Positions 33,172-45,936 are shown, counted from the stretch's first letter. The stretch is 64,000 nucleotides of DNA from Dryomyza anilis (GCA_951804985.1 OX638132.1:4879529-4943528), one strand, 5' to 3'. The notes: generated by a model not told the origin, from the sequence alone. Made by a program: numbers and translations.

Positions 33172-33504
33172 AAGGGTTTTTCAACATGGACGCTACAAAA
33201 GTAGAGCGACAGGGACAGCAAACGACGCCATATTTCTTGCCGCTCGTTTAACATTTCTCTTCAGTAAGGTTTGCCATTTCATGATGGAACGAATTCGAAT
33301 TTCGGTAGTAAATTTTAATAATTTCGACTCGTTGTTGGCTCGTAAATCTTTCCATCATAAAATGGCAAACCTTACTGAAGAGAAATGTCAAAAGAGCGGC
33401 AAGAAATATGGCGTCGTTTGCTGTCCCTGTCGCTCTACTTTTGTAGCGTCCCTGTTGAAAAACCCTTGAAAAAACTTTTGTAGCGCTCTTATTGAAAAAC
33501 CCTT
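33172..33504 (-). mobile_element. Mariner-type fold-back element with transposase stub
   Basis: 333 bp with TA on both sides (33170-33171, 33505-33506) and termini AAGGGTTTTTCAA/TTGAAAAACCCTT, as for Tc1/mariner elements. The two arms (33172-33296 and the inverse of 33353-33467) are about 120-bp inverted copies of the same 5' end. Each runs through the start codon region. On the minus strand from 33358 the frame reads MMERFTSQQRVEIIKIYY then RNSNS, resembling the N-terminal helix-turn-helix of mariner transposases. It then breaks into the other arm after about 23 codons. The right side has an extra 37-bp terminal copy (33468-33504). No catalytic domain, so it is non-autonomous. Confidence 0.8.
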
Positions 33505-33506
33505 TA

Positions 33507-35040
33507 CAACAACCTTTAAGTTGACATAGCAAACAGTTTTTTAGAATACTAGTGTGTACAAGAAAGGGTCGTGTCCCTGCTAAGAATATCGCGAAAATGA
33601 CATAGAGATGGAACCATAGTCACGAGTCTTATTTGCACGCTGCAGCTAATGCCTCTATAATTCGTAGACTATTTTTTGAAAAATATTTTAATTAAAATCA
33701 ATATTTCTTCGTGGAATAAACATTGAAGAAATATACGAGGGAGAAGGTAAAATAAAATATAACGTGTGCAATAAATAAAGAAAATTTAAATTATATAAAA
33801 AGTAAAAATATAAAAGAAATAAAAAAATATATATAAAAAAAAAATTGTTTTTTGATGATAGAGTTAACTGCAAACAGCTAATTTGTTATGTTCTAATAGC
33901 ATATACAATTTATTCAAAACAACAAACTTTCCCTTGCTGTTGCAACAAAATCCGATTCTTTCCCATTTTCAGCAAACATTTTTGATATTTAAGCAACATT
34001 TTCACAAATGTTTCAGACTTTTTATTTTAAGTGCACCATAGTTACGAAAAACAGCAACTGTGTGCAAATAAATATTTATAATTTTAATCTCATTGCAATC
34101 GATGTGTGCAAAAGCTCAACGTACCATTTGACATTTATCTTTTTGATCTTTCGAATAAAAATAACTGGATTAATCAATGTTGTGGATAGCTACAGCATTG
34201 GCGCATGTAAAGTTATTTGAAAAAAAAATGCAAATAAGCTCAATAAAAAACAACAATGCATTGCATTGTTGTAAGCATGCAATGGAATTTAAATTTCAAT
34301 TATTAAAAAATTAAATGGAAAAAAAATGCAAACTATAAATACCAGAGCCCAACTATTAAAACAGAAAACGTGTCGACTTTATTTATTAAATATTCATTTA
34401 TTTTGAAATTTATAAGGCACACATTGCATGCCTTTTAAAATCATTTCAGATTTTAATTAAATTTTAGTTCGTGACAAAAACAAAAATTGATACAAATTAT
34501 TATACTAAAATTTATATTTTTAAAAATGGTAGTACGACAACTAGGAGAGCAAATCTTTTATTGAACTCAAGTCTTGAAACCCGAACAATAAACAGTTTTC
34601 ATTTGTATTTGTTGTTTCCTTTCGTTTCAGTTTTAAGTTATATAATTCAACGACTTAGAAATTAGGGTCCAAGTAACGGTTTTGATTTAGGTTTTTGAAA
34701 TAATATTAATTTTTATTTATATTTTCAATATTTTTCGCAAGAATCGAATTATTTCGTTTAAATAATCTCAAAATATGATTTATAACTTGAAAATAAAATA
34801 TAAAAATGAACTGAAATATTATAAAATTTGAAATAAATATCATTTAAAATTAAAAGTAAACACTTTGAAATTTAAAGTTTTCAAAAATTATAAAAATTAA
34901 CTAAAATTATTTTAAAATTTAAAATAATTATAATAAAAATATTTCAAATTAAAAGTAAACACTTTGGAATTTAAAGTTTTCAAATACGGCTGAGTTTACT
35001 TTTAATTATGTTACTTTTAATTATGAAGTGTATTGTGCCG
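33507..35040. other. AT-rich stretch, no gene seen
   Basis: Frames of 60-70 codons show no domain. 34848-34885 and 34950-34985 share 'taaaagtaaacacttt' and 'gaatttaaagttttcaaa', a two-copy repeat with a ~98-bp offset. Nothing else seen. Confidence 0.4.
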
Positions 35041-35228
35041 GAGATTAAAGTGATTTTTCAGATTCATTGATCAAGCTCTTCTAGTTTTCCTATAATCGTG
35101 ATTTCAAGAAATTTAAAATAAACAGAAAGATAAAATTAAACAGACGGACATCTGAATAGACGGACATCTTTTAATCGACTCAAGAAGTCACGCTGATCAA
35201 GGACACGCATCATTCTCGGCATTACAAA
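35041..35228 (+). mobile_element. Family G element, 3' fragment
   Basis: 'gtgatttcaagaaattt', short ACAGACGGACATC repeats, 'tcgactcaagaagtcacgct' and 'gatcaagga..cattacaaac' align in order with 20640-20790. Both ends of the element are missing. Confidence 0.6.
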
Positions 35229-35236
35229 CAGACAAC

Positions 35237-36747
35237 CACGGAGAGAAATCATGTATTATACGCATAAATTTTACAAAAATAATTCATGATATCCAGCCAA
35301 GAATAAGTAATCAAAATGATTTAGTTTTTATTCATAATATATGATTATAGTAAAAATCAATTATCATGATTAATTGAATAAAATCTTGAGTACTCATGTT
35401 TTATGTACACAGAAAAAAATAATTCGTAAATATAGCCAAAAAGGTACATCAACACAATCAAAGTATTGCTAAAACTGCGCCGACTAAATTATTAATAGTA
35501 TTAGCGTACACATTCTTCATATTAGCAATCGCATTTGCTGGCAACAGCTATGTGTATTCGCAAACCGCGTTGATGTTATAGCAGTGCGTGGTCGTTATAG
35601 CAGTGAGTAGTAGCTGTAGCAGTGCGTGGTCGCTATAACAATGCGTGGTGAGTGTCGTGTACTCGCTTACAACGCTGGTGAATTTAAGGGAATAGGTGAA
35701 ATTGGTGGAATTCGCTTAGAATTAGAATTTATAGTTGGCGCGCATATCAGTTCACATTTGGTTGATGTCAAAAGAAACGCTTATAGAGTTTGATCATACT
35801 CTATTGGTCTCGTTGAAAATGATGATGGCAATAGTTGCATATTTAATTATGCTTCATCATCAGAAAAGTATATTTCTTATATACTTTCACAAGAATTTCT
35901 ATTATTCTTTTTTTAATAAACTAAAAAAGAATTATAAGAATACTGTGAAAATAAAAAATGCTTTTTAACGTCGACCATACCAATTAAATAATTTGCTACT
36001 TAAGCAAAATCATTTATTGGAATGTTTTTGGACGCAAATAACATTTTTAGCGAATGTGTTTGCTCAATACATGAAAATGGCAAAAATGTCATTGCTAGAC
36101 CAATGAACGGTGTACAATTAATTTTGATTGCTGTATTTACGTCGGTTATTTTTTTCTGTGTATAATATATTCATAAGTCATGAATAATTAGAATAGGTTC
36201 TGACATTAATTTCATAATTTATTATTCATAATTCATGATTAAAATTTTATACATTGTGCCAAATATCCGTAGTCTCCAGATGGAAAAACAAATCCAAATT
36301 ATGCAGAACAAAGTGAAAAATATCATATTTGAAAATATAATTAGTCAGCAGATTAAATAAAAAGAAATTTCTTTTCAAATAACACATTTTCACTTAATTC
36401 ACTGAATTAAATAGTTTTCTGACTGGAGCTACGCTGTGGTTTTTCCCAACTGACGTGAAATGTGCATTTAGACAATTAATATAACAATTACTAACATAAC
36501 TTATGAATAAATATTCATAATTTTGATTTTAATGATTAATAATAAAATTTGTAAAATTTATGAATCCAATTCATGATAAATACATAGTAAATTGTTATCC
36601 ATGAATTTGGCATTTTTTTTATGAATTCATGAATATTTTTTAGTATTATACATAATTCATGAATATAATTCATAAATAAAATAATTGGAAAAACATGTTT
36701 TATAAACATCTTATTCATAACTCATCAGTAAAGAACCATACACCGTG
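35237..36747. mobile_element. Possible CATGAT-rich TIR element, interrupted
   Basis: Left edge CACGGAGAGAAATCATG resembles the family B terminus; right edge CACCGTG precedes TA. Words such as 'ttcatgaat' and 'attcataat' populate both flanks of the family F insertion at 35408-36160, as if one element were split. The two ends match poorly, so boundaries are tentative. Confidence 0.3.
35408..36160 (+). mobile_element. Family F MITE, long version (753 bp)
   Basis: TA at 35406-35407 and 36161-36162 flank termini CACAGAAAAAAATAATTCG and 'gtcggttatttttttctgtg'. The subterminal 'gtaaatatagc' and 'gctgtatttac' blocks match the copies at 41477 and 61519. Internal CAGTGCGTGGTCG-type short repeats lie at 35580-35650. 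A 77-codon frame at 35735 has no recognisable domain. Confidence 0.75.
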
Positions 36748-36749
36748 TA

Positions 36750-38017
36750 GTGTAGAGTATAAACATACGTAATATCAAAGATCTAATATGATAGGTCCAA
36801 ATCCCATCCAAAACCGAATTGCAATACGAATTAGTTTTTAATTTTTAGAACAAACTCAATAAAATAAATTAAATCGGTCAAATAAATACAAAAGGATTTT
36901 AATTGGATTTTTTTTATATGTGAATAGTTTAATGTCGATGAAAATTTAAATTAAGAGAATGCTTTAAATAATCATAGATTATTTTACTTTGCATTATTTC
37001 ACTAAATATTTTGTTTATTATATTTTTAATCTAACACCAATAATACTTGACTGGCATTTCAAATGTACAAACAATAATTGGCATAAAAAACATGTCGGTA
37101 AATTGATAACGATACCAACCAAATATTATATGAATTTATAATTTATCGACATGAATAATAAATGTCCAACTGCCTATGTATGTACAAACATATTTGAACA
37201 AATCTACATTTGAATACGAATATTTCACTATTAAACACGATTTGTCCAATAAGCAACACATATAAATTTCTACATTTAGCCACAGAATACAACAAATTAT
37301 AGAATTTAAAATTTAATGAAAAAATAATATAGTTTATTTGGAACATAGTTCAAACTTACTATCAAAACTACTAACATTCAAAACTATTTTCTATTTTGTT
37401 ATTAGAATTTAAATACTAACAACATTTTAATATTTACTATTTTTTATAAAAGAAAAATTTTACATTTTTGGCATGCTGTTAAAAAGACTCAATTAAAATA
37501 TGTATTTTGATAAACCATACATAAAGGTTAAAAATGAATCACGAAAATGCTAAATAATACTACATATTTTAGTATCTTTATATAATACATAATAGCAAGT
37601 AGGAGAATCGAAGTCGGTCAATTCGACATGAGCATTTTTGAAATACAACACTTCATTCCAACAAGTGAGTACGAATTTTCAATACATGGTGTAGTAAAAA
37701 TAAGGCAAATAAAGACAAATGTATTTAAAAACGAACAAAATGTAGTAGATCTACTGTATATAATTTACTACAGTAATTTTTTCGGTGTATTTGCAAAAAA
37801 ATACAAATTTAATTATGCTCTAATCGCATGTTAAATTACTGTACAACATAATACAGTATAATCTGATGTTTTTATTTTTCAATGACTACTGTTCTGAATG
37901 CTAAATAAGGCAAGATATATGCTACATGTGAATAAAATTAACTAAATGTATAAAAGTAATTTACCAATAAAAAACTCGTAACGAATATGTGGTAAAAAAA
38001 AAGTATTTGTAGAAACA
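36750..38017. other. AT-rich stretch, no gene seen
   Basis: No supported gene. At 37771-37781 TTTTTTCGGTG precedes TA, like a right terminus of the CAC..AAAA class, but no matching left end was found. An ATG-led frame at 37628 runs into a donor-like GTGAGTAC at 37665, a weak coincidence. Confidence 0.35.
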
Positions 38018-38489
38018 CACACAGAGAAAAATGTGATTACAACATGATTGTGGAAAAAAATTGATAACTACACAAGTCATGTCATGATAGCAAAGATGAT
38101 AGTTGATTGTATGATTTTTTGATTTTTCAAAAGGATTCAATGATTTTAGATATTAGATAAATTAGATAGATATTTAGATAAAGGTCCTTATTAGGCAAAT
38201 AAAATCCATGTTTAGATTAATTACAAATTCAATAATTGTTGATTGTACGAACAGTAGTAGTCTGATTGCAAGTTATGTTTCATATTTCATACAATCATCA
38301 AATAATATATGCATAATAGTCAAAATGTTTTAAGCAAGTCAATGCTCAAATTCAAGAGATAAATATGATAAAGTCCATTGTATTACACTCTTGACATTAT
38401 TGCACCTAACATGTTACCCAATTGCCACAAACATAAAAATGGTTGCACTTTAATATGATTCGTACAATAATGAGTTATTTCTCTTTGTG
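38018..38489 (+). mobile_element. Family B-like MITE
   Basis: Left end CACACAGAGAAAAATGTG, right end 'gagttatttctctttgtg', inverse related over the CACA..AGAGAAA core. 'caacatgattgtgg' near the left end and 'aatatgattcgtacaata' near the right echo the family B subterminal words. It lacks the 21-bp array. 472 bp, non-coding. Confidence 0.6.
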
Positions 38490-39137
38490 CAAAGTCAGAG
38501 TCAACTCTTGATGAATTCTTAGTGCGTGTGTGAGTCATTTACGCAAATTTGACTTCCATCCATCCATCTACTACTCTTCACTTTCTACTCCTCTTGCAAA
38601 ATGCCATGGCAATGTATTTTGTCGGTTGTTACGTGATTTCAATGCTAATGTCGTCATGGGGTTTTATGCGCCGATAAAACAGTGCACATGACGCTGAAAT
38701 TTCGTCGCTTATCGCTTTTTTTTATACAATATTTCTTTTTACTATGCAACAAACTGCCAGATGCGTGTGTGCGAAAATGCTGCTTTGCGGTTTAAATTAA
38801 TTTTATGCATCAACATATTTTGTCAAAATACTGTTGCAACGCGTTTTAATATTAATTAAAAACATAGGAAGTTGGCAGGAAATATTTGTGTTGACTTCAA
38901 ATTATAATAAATGCGAAATGAGTTTAAATGTGAGTAAGTGAGCGAGTGTGTTTATGTCTGTTCATAATTTAAATTCGAAAATTACGAACGATGTGCGCAT
39001 CGGCATCGCGTAAATTAATTATGTGCTCGTTCAAATAAGACTAAATGTTTCCATTTAAATTAAATTCTGTAATTCTGTTTTTGTGTCGAGCATGTACATT
39101 TGAAATTAAGTTTAGTTCGCGATTTAAAATAATACTA
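38490..39137. other. Unique-looking sequence, better base balance
   Basis: 38500-38800 and 38930-39060 have higher G+C and no repeat match ('gtcatggggttttatgcgcc', 'gttcaaataagactaaatg'). No coding frame. It is a reasonable place to look for conserved non-coding sequence. Confidence 0.35.
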
Positions 39138-39250
39138 GGGCCAGTTTTCAGTGCTAGTTAAACTAATTTCTAAGTTTAAACCTAGTTTAAAGTCTGAATC
39201 GTATTTTTCTTTAACCTAAACTATATTTAAACGACTAATTTTAAAATATA
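39138..39250 (+). mobile_element. Family H MITE, left fragment
   Basis: GGGCCAGTTTTCAGTGCTAG followed by 'aagtttaaacctagtttaaa' matches the termini of the element at 59715-60248. The other end is missing. Confidence 0.6.
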
Positions 39251-39680
39251 AAATATACAAATTATTAAAACGCCATAAATGTTGTAATGCCCTATCCTTC
39301 TGGCGTTGCTTTTTGACATATTATGTCACCTGGGACCATAATTGCCAAATTTCAAGAAAAATATAACTTATGGGAAATGTCTGTTTTTGAGAGACAAATT
39401 TTCTAACACGAGACAAATTTCCGATATGTAGAAAAAATTCTCACACGGGGTAAAGAAAACAAAATGCAGCGAATTTGTAAGAATTGTGTTAGAATTAGTA
39501 GAATATGTGCGTTTTTTTCTGTGGGACATTGTGAGACATCGCTGAAACTAGGTGGATTTGTATTGAACATTCTATTATCGTCGAATCATTATAGATTTTT
39601 GTAAAGCATGACACTACTCAACAAAACGATCAAAAATAATTTTTTTATAGACATCCCATACTTCAATTCTAAATAATACG
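39251..39680. other. Unassigned sequence, no gene seen
   Basis: Contains 'gagagacaaattttct' and 'gagacaaatttccgatat' near 39390-39430. These recall the family D terminus, but no other D block follows. Nothing else seen. Confidence 0.3.
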
Positions 39681-41478
39681 TGGGTGCTGATTTTGATTGC
39701 ATACTTAGTTTTTTCCTAATACGTAACATTTTTTGGAAAATTGTAATTATAATTTTAAGCCGTTCTCACCCACTTCATAGTATAAAAAATATATTACTGT
39801 TGAAAAATATATTTAAAAAAAAAACTTAAACGGATTTTTTTTTCTAATGTTCAAGAGTAATTTTAATATATTTATGAATGCTAATATACATATACGTTTT
39901 TAAGATATTTAGATCTAAACTCGGATTTTTTTTTTTAAATATTTTTTAAATTATTTCTTCAGCATTAGGATATAATGGTAGATAAGAAAATAATTTATTA
40001 GCCAGAGCATAGTCCAAACAAACTATCAAAATAAATAACTCTTTCTCTATATGTTCAATTTTTTAAAATACATTCCCTGTGAACATAATTTTGTTACTCT
40101 TTTATACACACGGATAGAAAAGATTTGTTTGAATATGTTTGAATGTAATTATAAAGTAATTCAAAATCACCATATAAATATTAGTAGAAAATCTAATTAC
40201 ATTATAATTGAATTATATAATTATTTTGTTCAGATTGCAATATTATTATACAATATTTAAACATAAATTTGCTTTAATCATGGATATACATGAATTTACT
40301 ATATTAATGTTTCGGTAGAAATATATATTTTTCATCGAATATTAATATATGTATGTTTGATATTACCGCTATTTAACACACCCAACGTCAATAAAAGGTT
40401 CTTTGAATTATATGTATTTGGTTATTCGTGATTGTTACTGGGTGACAATGAATTTAAAAATACTAGCATTAGTTTGATTATATGTATGTTTGGCATTTCC
40501 AAATCACAATAAAAATAAAAACGCTGCCTACTTTTAGCACTATAAAATTATTAGGTATAAATAAAAGATGTGTAATAAAAAAACTTATTAAAATTATATA
40601 ATATAAATAAAAAATGTAATTTAAAAAAGGTAAAAAATGAAGTTTGTGTAAACATAAATATGTTTACATGTAAATAAAATATTTTTCACATTCAAACATA
40701 TATATGTTTGCAAAAACGCCGAAATTTATTCATTTTGAACATAAATATGTTTGAACGAAAACAAAAATATGTTTGGCTTCAATTATAATAATGTTTGGCA
40801 ATGAAATAATACTTTTGTTTTCATAAAGCTCCAAAGATATATGTAATGCCTGCATTACATTGGGAGAGCCCTTTTTTTTGCAGCGTGCATATATTCAATT
40901 TTCAATCAAAATTATACTTATGCATGTAATCTGAAAATATCATTACTTCATACTTAAAGTATGCTAGTTCTTATTGCATAATCTGTTTTCTCAAATATTT
41001 TTCAGTTATAATTATAAAAGCATTTTAAACTTTTATAAATTTTTAAATGTTTTGACTAAAACTACTCATAAGGCATATTTTAAGAATTAGAACAAATGGA
41101 AAAAAAGTTAGTAATTTTAATCGTTAGTTTGAACTATGCTCTGCATAATCAAAAATCATTTTCTTATTTATCATCAGACCCGAAATGCTAAAAAATCATT
41201 AAAAAATAGTCTAAAAAAATCAGATATGTTTAAGTTTAGACTCAAATTTCTTAAAATTATATAGGACTTTAAACATTAATTGATACATTATAATTAGTCT
41301 TGGACAATAAAAGAAAAATTGCATTTACAGTTTTTGTGTTTTTTAAAAACTTATTGTATTGTATTTAATTCTAAAAATTGGTTGAAAAAATCTCAAAATT
41401 TCGATAGCATTTTTCTGAAAAACGCTACATAAAAACGCTAATATAAAAATCAGAGTATGCAGTCTAAATCAGCACCCA
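39681..41478. mobile_element. 1.8-kb element with long terminal inverted repeats
   Basis: Left terminus TGGGTGCTGATTTTGATTGC and the inverse of the right, TGGGTGCTGATTTAGACTGC, match closely. Farther in, 'agagcatagtccaaacaaac' (left, near 40002) and the inverse of 'gtttgaactatgctctg' (near 41127) extend the inverted similarity about 350-400 bp from each end. No transposase frame. The right terminus overlaps the start of a family F MITE. The centre holds another probable insertion (40106-40887). Confidence 0.65.
40106..40887. mobile_element. Probable nested MITE inside 1.8-kb element
   Basis: TA then CACACGGATAGAAAAG at the left, and a C plus T run then GCAGCGTG at the right, give CAC..AAAA-type inverted ends about 782 bp apart. 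'aatatgtttgaa' and 'ttcaaacatatat' words populate both halves. The ends match only loosely. Confidence 0.4.
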
Positions 41479-41656
41479 CAGAAAAAAAAATAATCGACGT
41501 AAATATAGCAACTGAAATTAATTGCATTATTAATCAGTCCAGTAATGGAATTCAGTAATTTAATGAAAACATTTTTTTATTCGTAGTTAAATCAGCAATT
41601 GTGTTTGCCAATATAAATATGTGTACGTCAATGCAGCAAATTATTTAGCTAAACTA
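41477..41656 (+). mobile_element. Family F MITE, left part
   Basis: CACAGAAAAAAAAATAATCG, then 'acgtaaatatagcaac', 'ttcagtaatttaatgaaaac' and 'gtacgtcaatgcagcaaat' match the left arm of the palindromic copy at 61519. It ends at a (TA)n run at 41657, and the right arm is missing. Confidence 0.7.
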
Positions 41657-43036
41657 TATATATATATATATTTTTTTTATTTAAAATTTAGCACAAATTT
41701 TACAATACTTTCAAACCACGAACTATGTTAAAAATGCCAAACAATAAATATTTAACACACGCCACAAATCAAAATGAAACCAAATAAAATCAAACCATCC
41801 AACCCAAAACCTCAACAGCGAACCGCCGATATTTTGCCTAATTATCGATGCGTATTGAGAGCTATTCGTCCCGCGAAAATTTAATTTTATGGAAAAATCA
41901 AATCAAAAATCAGCAACATTTTATGCATGTCTAATGAAGTCAATAAAAATTTGGTTGACTACACAAAACAGTGGTCTACAAAAAAATAAAAAAATTGAAA
42001 TCACACAAAATAAAAATCACTACAAAAATAATTATATAAGCTAGAAAGGAGAAAACTCCGAGAAAAACACACAACAAAGAAACCCAATAAGTCTAGGGGT
42101 TGACCAAGTAGCTAAAATGCAAACCGCATGACAAAAATCGCTCAACCAGAAAAGTGCAAACAAAAGCTGGTCAATAATTAAAATAATTAATTTGCGGCGA
42201 AAAGTACGTAACAAGGACGAAAAGTTTTGAGCCAAAACCATGAAATTAATTGAAAAGGAAATGAAATGAAAACAAATCAAAAAAAAAAAAACGAAAGTTC
42301 AAAAGTAAAATGCTAATATTATGCAAAATAAAAAAAAATATCAAATTATTTGCAGGTCAGTAAATTTTTGATTTAAATCAAATTGTCGAATTGTGATCGC
42401 TTGACTTCTGTAACTTAAAACGGAGGGGTTGTGCAGCTTTTCGTAAAGTTGAAGACAAACAAAAATTAGTTAAAATTCTATGTGTACCAAATGGGAAATG
42501 AGCAGAAACCTCGTAAAGAAGAATCGAAAAATAAAAGATAGAATTGGAAAAATACAAGTTGAATGATAATAATAAAAGCAGCAGTTTTTGGCAACGCTTC
42601 ATTAAGCAGCGGCAGCGCATTTGCTGGCAACAAATGCGGTTGTCGTCTCGCGTTCTACCACCAACCATTTCACAGTATCCGGAACCGTATAATCACTCTT
42701 CACTGCACTATCAAATAATGGCGCAAAACTTTGGACTAATGACTGTTTGATGGGGGACGGACAAAAGTTGAAATTTATAAAATAAATTAAGCTGCACGAG
42801 CAGTGCAAAAAAAAAATGTCAAGTTCACCGCAGGACATGTTGAGCAAATGAAAAGCAAAAAGTAACAAAAAAAAAGTAGTTAAATTTAGTAGTAAAAACT
42901 TTATTAAGGCAGAAAAGCAAATAGTATAAAGCAATGGGTAAAAATACTGTGGCATTTTTTTTATTCTAACGGCCTTACACATAAAGTAAATAAATTATAC
43001 ACGTATTAGAAAATGTTGTGGTCATGTAAATAATAG

Positions 43037-43340
43037 AAAAAAGTATTAGAAAGATTAGTAGAAAAAGTATTAGAAACGTATTAGAAAAAGTAGTAAAAAA
43101 GTAGTAGAAAAAGTAGTAGAAAAAGTAGTAAAAAAAGTACTAGAAAAAGTAGTAGAAAAAGTAGTAAAAAAATAGGTAAAAAGTAGTAAAAAGGATAGGT
43201 GAAAAGTAGTAAAAAAGGTAGGTAAAAAGTAGTAGAATAAAGGTAGGGTAAAAAGTAGTAGAAGAAAGTGTTAGAAACAGTAGTAAAAAAAGTAGTAGTA
43301 AAAGTAATAGAAAAAGGTAGGGTAAAAAAGAGTAGAGAGG
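43037..43340 (+). repeat. A/G-rich minisatellite (AAAAAGTAGTAG type)
   Basis: About 25 variants of a 9-12-bp unit 'gtagtaaaaa' or 'gtagtagaaaaa', with scattered GGTAGG. The minus strand gives hydrophobic Leu/Phe/Tyr-rich frames in two registers, an artefact of the purine bias. A sparser continuation of the same words is at 43510-43780. Confidence 0.8.
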
Positions 43341-43499
43341 TCGACAAAAAAAGGATAGTATCAAGAGGTTGTTGCAAATAATTATTTGAAGGTTGCCGCA
43401 ATCAAATAGGTCGGTAGGGAAATTTTGTTGATTGCAGACAAAAAGTAACCTTCCTGTGCGTAGAAACAATATTTGTTTTTGGCAAAAATGTGCTAAAAA

Positions 43500-43790
43500 T
43501 AATTCAAAACGTAGTAAAAAATATTTTAAAAATGTTAGAAAAAGGTTTGAAAATGTAGAAAGGTAGTAAAAGAATATAATAAAAAATGTTGTATTATATA
43601 AATAACAGTAAAATATGTTTCAAACCAATAAAGAAATATTGTAAAATTTATAATAAAATTTCAAACAAATATTTTTAGTACAGAAGTAAAAAAAGTAGTA
43701 AAAAAATGTAGTAAAAAAAATTTAATCGAAAATGTAGTAAACAAAGGTAGTACAAAAATAGTCTGTAAAAAATGTAGCACCGCTGATTCT
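43500..43790 (+). repeat. Sparse continuation of the AAAGTAGTA repeat
   Basis: 'gtagtaaaaa', 'gtagaaaggtagtaaaa' and 'gtagtacaaaaatagt' recur at irregular spacing. Probably the decayed edge of the 43037-43340 array. Confidence 0.5.
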
Positions 43791-45679
43791 TCCAAGTTAC
43801 TGTTACAGAAACACAAGCTGCATGTGAAAAAGCATCCGGCAGACCCCCTGACTACTCGTTCGACTAGTCCCTCATTCCAGCGACCGGCAACCAGCTGGAG
43901 ACGATTCGCTCGTCTTTCTTTGCAACGTAACGCCAAAAGTTTTGCAATTAAAATGCAAAACTATGACAAGAAGAAAAAGTAAAATAAATTTCCTTGAAGT
44001 CGAGCAAGAACAAAATAGAAAAAAGAGATGAAAAAAAGACGAAAAAAGATATAAGTAAGAACATTTTATATGCTTCTGAAATTCGGCGTTATCAACAATG
44101 CTTCTTGCATTTGCACTGAATATCCAACATTTACACTGACTTTCACTATTTATTTTTACACCTACTCTGCACTTTTCTTTCAAGTTCTTCCGACTCGTTT
44201 TTGTGTTCTGCGCAAAGTTGCGCTTGTGACGAGTGCACGAGTAAGAACCGAAGATAACCGAGAAATTTGTGTAGTACAAAACGAGAAATGCATTTTAAGT
44301 AGCCTGTTTTTTAGCATTATGTACGAGATGAAGAGAAGAAAATTGAAGAGAGTGAGAAAGTCTGCCGAAAACTTCTGAAACTTATGCTGTTATTTAAGAC
44401 TAAAATATTTTTGAGTTAAGTTTAATTGTTGGCGACTGAAACTTGTGGCAAATGCAGTTCTTTGTGTTTTGTTCGTCTATGGGGAATATTATACGTAGAA
44501 TCATTTTATAATTCTGCGGTATACCTTAAGTTTATGCTTCTCTTTTTTTACATTTGTTTCAAAATATCGAAAACAATATCTATTCGACTCAATACTATCT
44601 CTCGTGTCAAATAAAAAAAGTTCTTAAAATATATACAGCCCCCCTACTATTTGTTATGCCGCATATCATTTATCAAGTACAATTCAAATAACAAAAGCAA
44701 TTAACTACAACAATCAATAATTCAATGACACCATTTCTCCAAAAAAAAAAACATGAATATTGCCGCCTTCATATCCACCAACATTGCAGTCAATGTCACT
44801 GTCATGACTGCCTCCATCCACTCCGCATTGATTTCAAGTGATGCTGTTCTACTTCCTCAAACTTTTCACTTCTACCACATGTTTTCATCTCGCACGCACA
44901 GTAATACGTTCGAACGATTGGAGAATTATTGTCGTCACTTAATCACGTGCGTTTGTCCGTCTGTATTAATGTCTGTCTGTTTGTCGCAGCATCCATAGGC
45001 TCAGTCAGTTCCATACTACTGTTGGCATCCTATCACAGTGGCAGGATCTGTAAATCAATTTCGAAAACTCATAAAACGTTATTCAAACAGTATAAAATAT
45101 GAACTTCCATTATTTATTATCGTTGCATATAAATATATTTATTATGCACTTGAGGCAATCGAGCAAAATGCTTTTTAAAGCATATCCTACAACAGAGAGC
45201 TAAATAAATAGCATAAGAAGAGCTGTTTTTAGTTTTGAGTAAATTTCCAATAGTTTTTAAATTATTTCTATAAAACAGTAGCCATATATATTTGAAAACT
45301 TTTCGAAAAAGCGATATTCAACTGAACGGATATGGATGGATTTAATACCGATGTCACTCTTGCGGATGCGGAGCTCCTCAACATCCCTAGTTTTTATTAT
45401 AAGGTAGAATTGAAAGCGAAACCGATATCCGTTTAATTTTTCAAAACAAATCTGTAACCAATACCTTCATAAACCAATTTCCAATGCCGATATCGGTTGA
45501 GACGATGTTCGAGAACGAGGTGCAATAAGGATAACGAGATTTAAAATCTCTAATTTATCAACTTTACGTTTTGAAACCGTATATTTTGGAATAAGACATT
45601 TAAATTTGTCTATATGATTTAAAATGAACATACACTTTTTGTGGTTGTTTTTCATACCATTTTAAAAAACGTTATAAAA

Positions 45680-45830
45680 CCGTCAAAAAAACCAGTATAA
45701 AACCGAAACCTTTTATATCGGTGTATTACTGATTTTCGTATAAAAGTTTCGATTGCGGTTTTGGTTCCAAAAATTAAATGGTTTTAAAGCGATATCGGTT
45801 TTCGTTACATTTTCAATTTCTGATAAATAG
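45680..45830. repeat. Family E-like repeat, diverged
   Basis: 'cgaaaccttttatatcggtg', 'gcggttttggttccaaaaat' and 'aaattaaatggttttaaagc' resemble the block order at 22060-22195, ending in 'tcaatttctgataa'. More diverged than the other two copies. Confidence 0.4.
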
Positions 45831-45936
45831 GTAAATTGATGGTAGTACCTTGTATAAAATATGTTAATTTTCTGTTCAATATATAGAAAATTTTCAAGTG
45901 ATCAACAAAAATCTGCAATATGTATTCCTATAACAA

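Larger units (their letters stand above)
41657..45679. other. Long stretch without recognisable gene
   Basis: 41657-42400 is AT-rich. 42400-42800 and 43790-44340 have better base balance, with frames up to 135 codons on the minus strand (43872-44279) and 102 codons on the plus strand (44070-44378) over the same bases. Neither shows a domain. 44640-45060 is unique and pyrimidine-rich. 45290-45680 is unassigned. No repeat family except the AAAGTAGTAG arrays listed separately. Confidence 0.4.

Noticed and set aside
33248..33532. 94-codon minus-strand frame as an intact transposase
   Set aside because: Only about 23 codons are transposase-like; the rest is the inverted arm and terminal repeat read through.
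41653..41675. (TA)n run as a replication or regulatory site
   Set aside because: Ordinary AT microsatellite at a truncated MITE end; nothing supports a function.
43081..43469. Hydrophobic Leu/Phe-rich frames suggesting membrane proteins
   Set aside because: Read from the A/G-rich minisatellite on the opposite strand in two registers; no start context or unique sequence.
43872..44279. 135-codon minus-strand frame
   Set aside because: No recognisable domain, contains a long hydrophobic low-complexity part, and overlaps another unrelated open frame on the plus strand.
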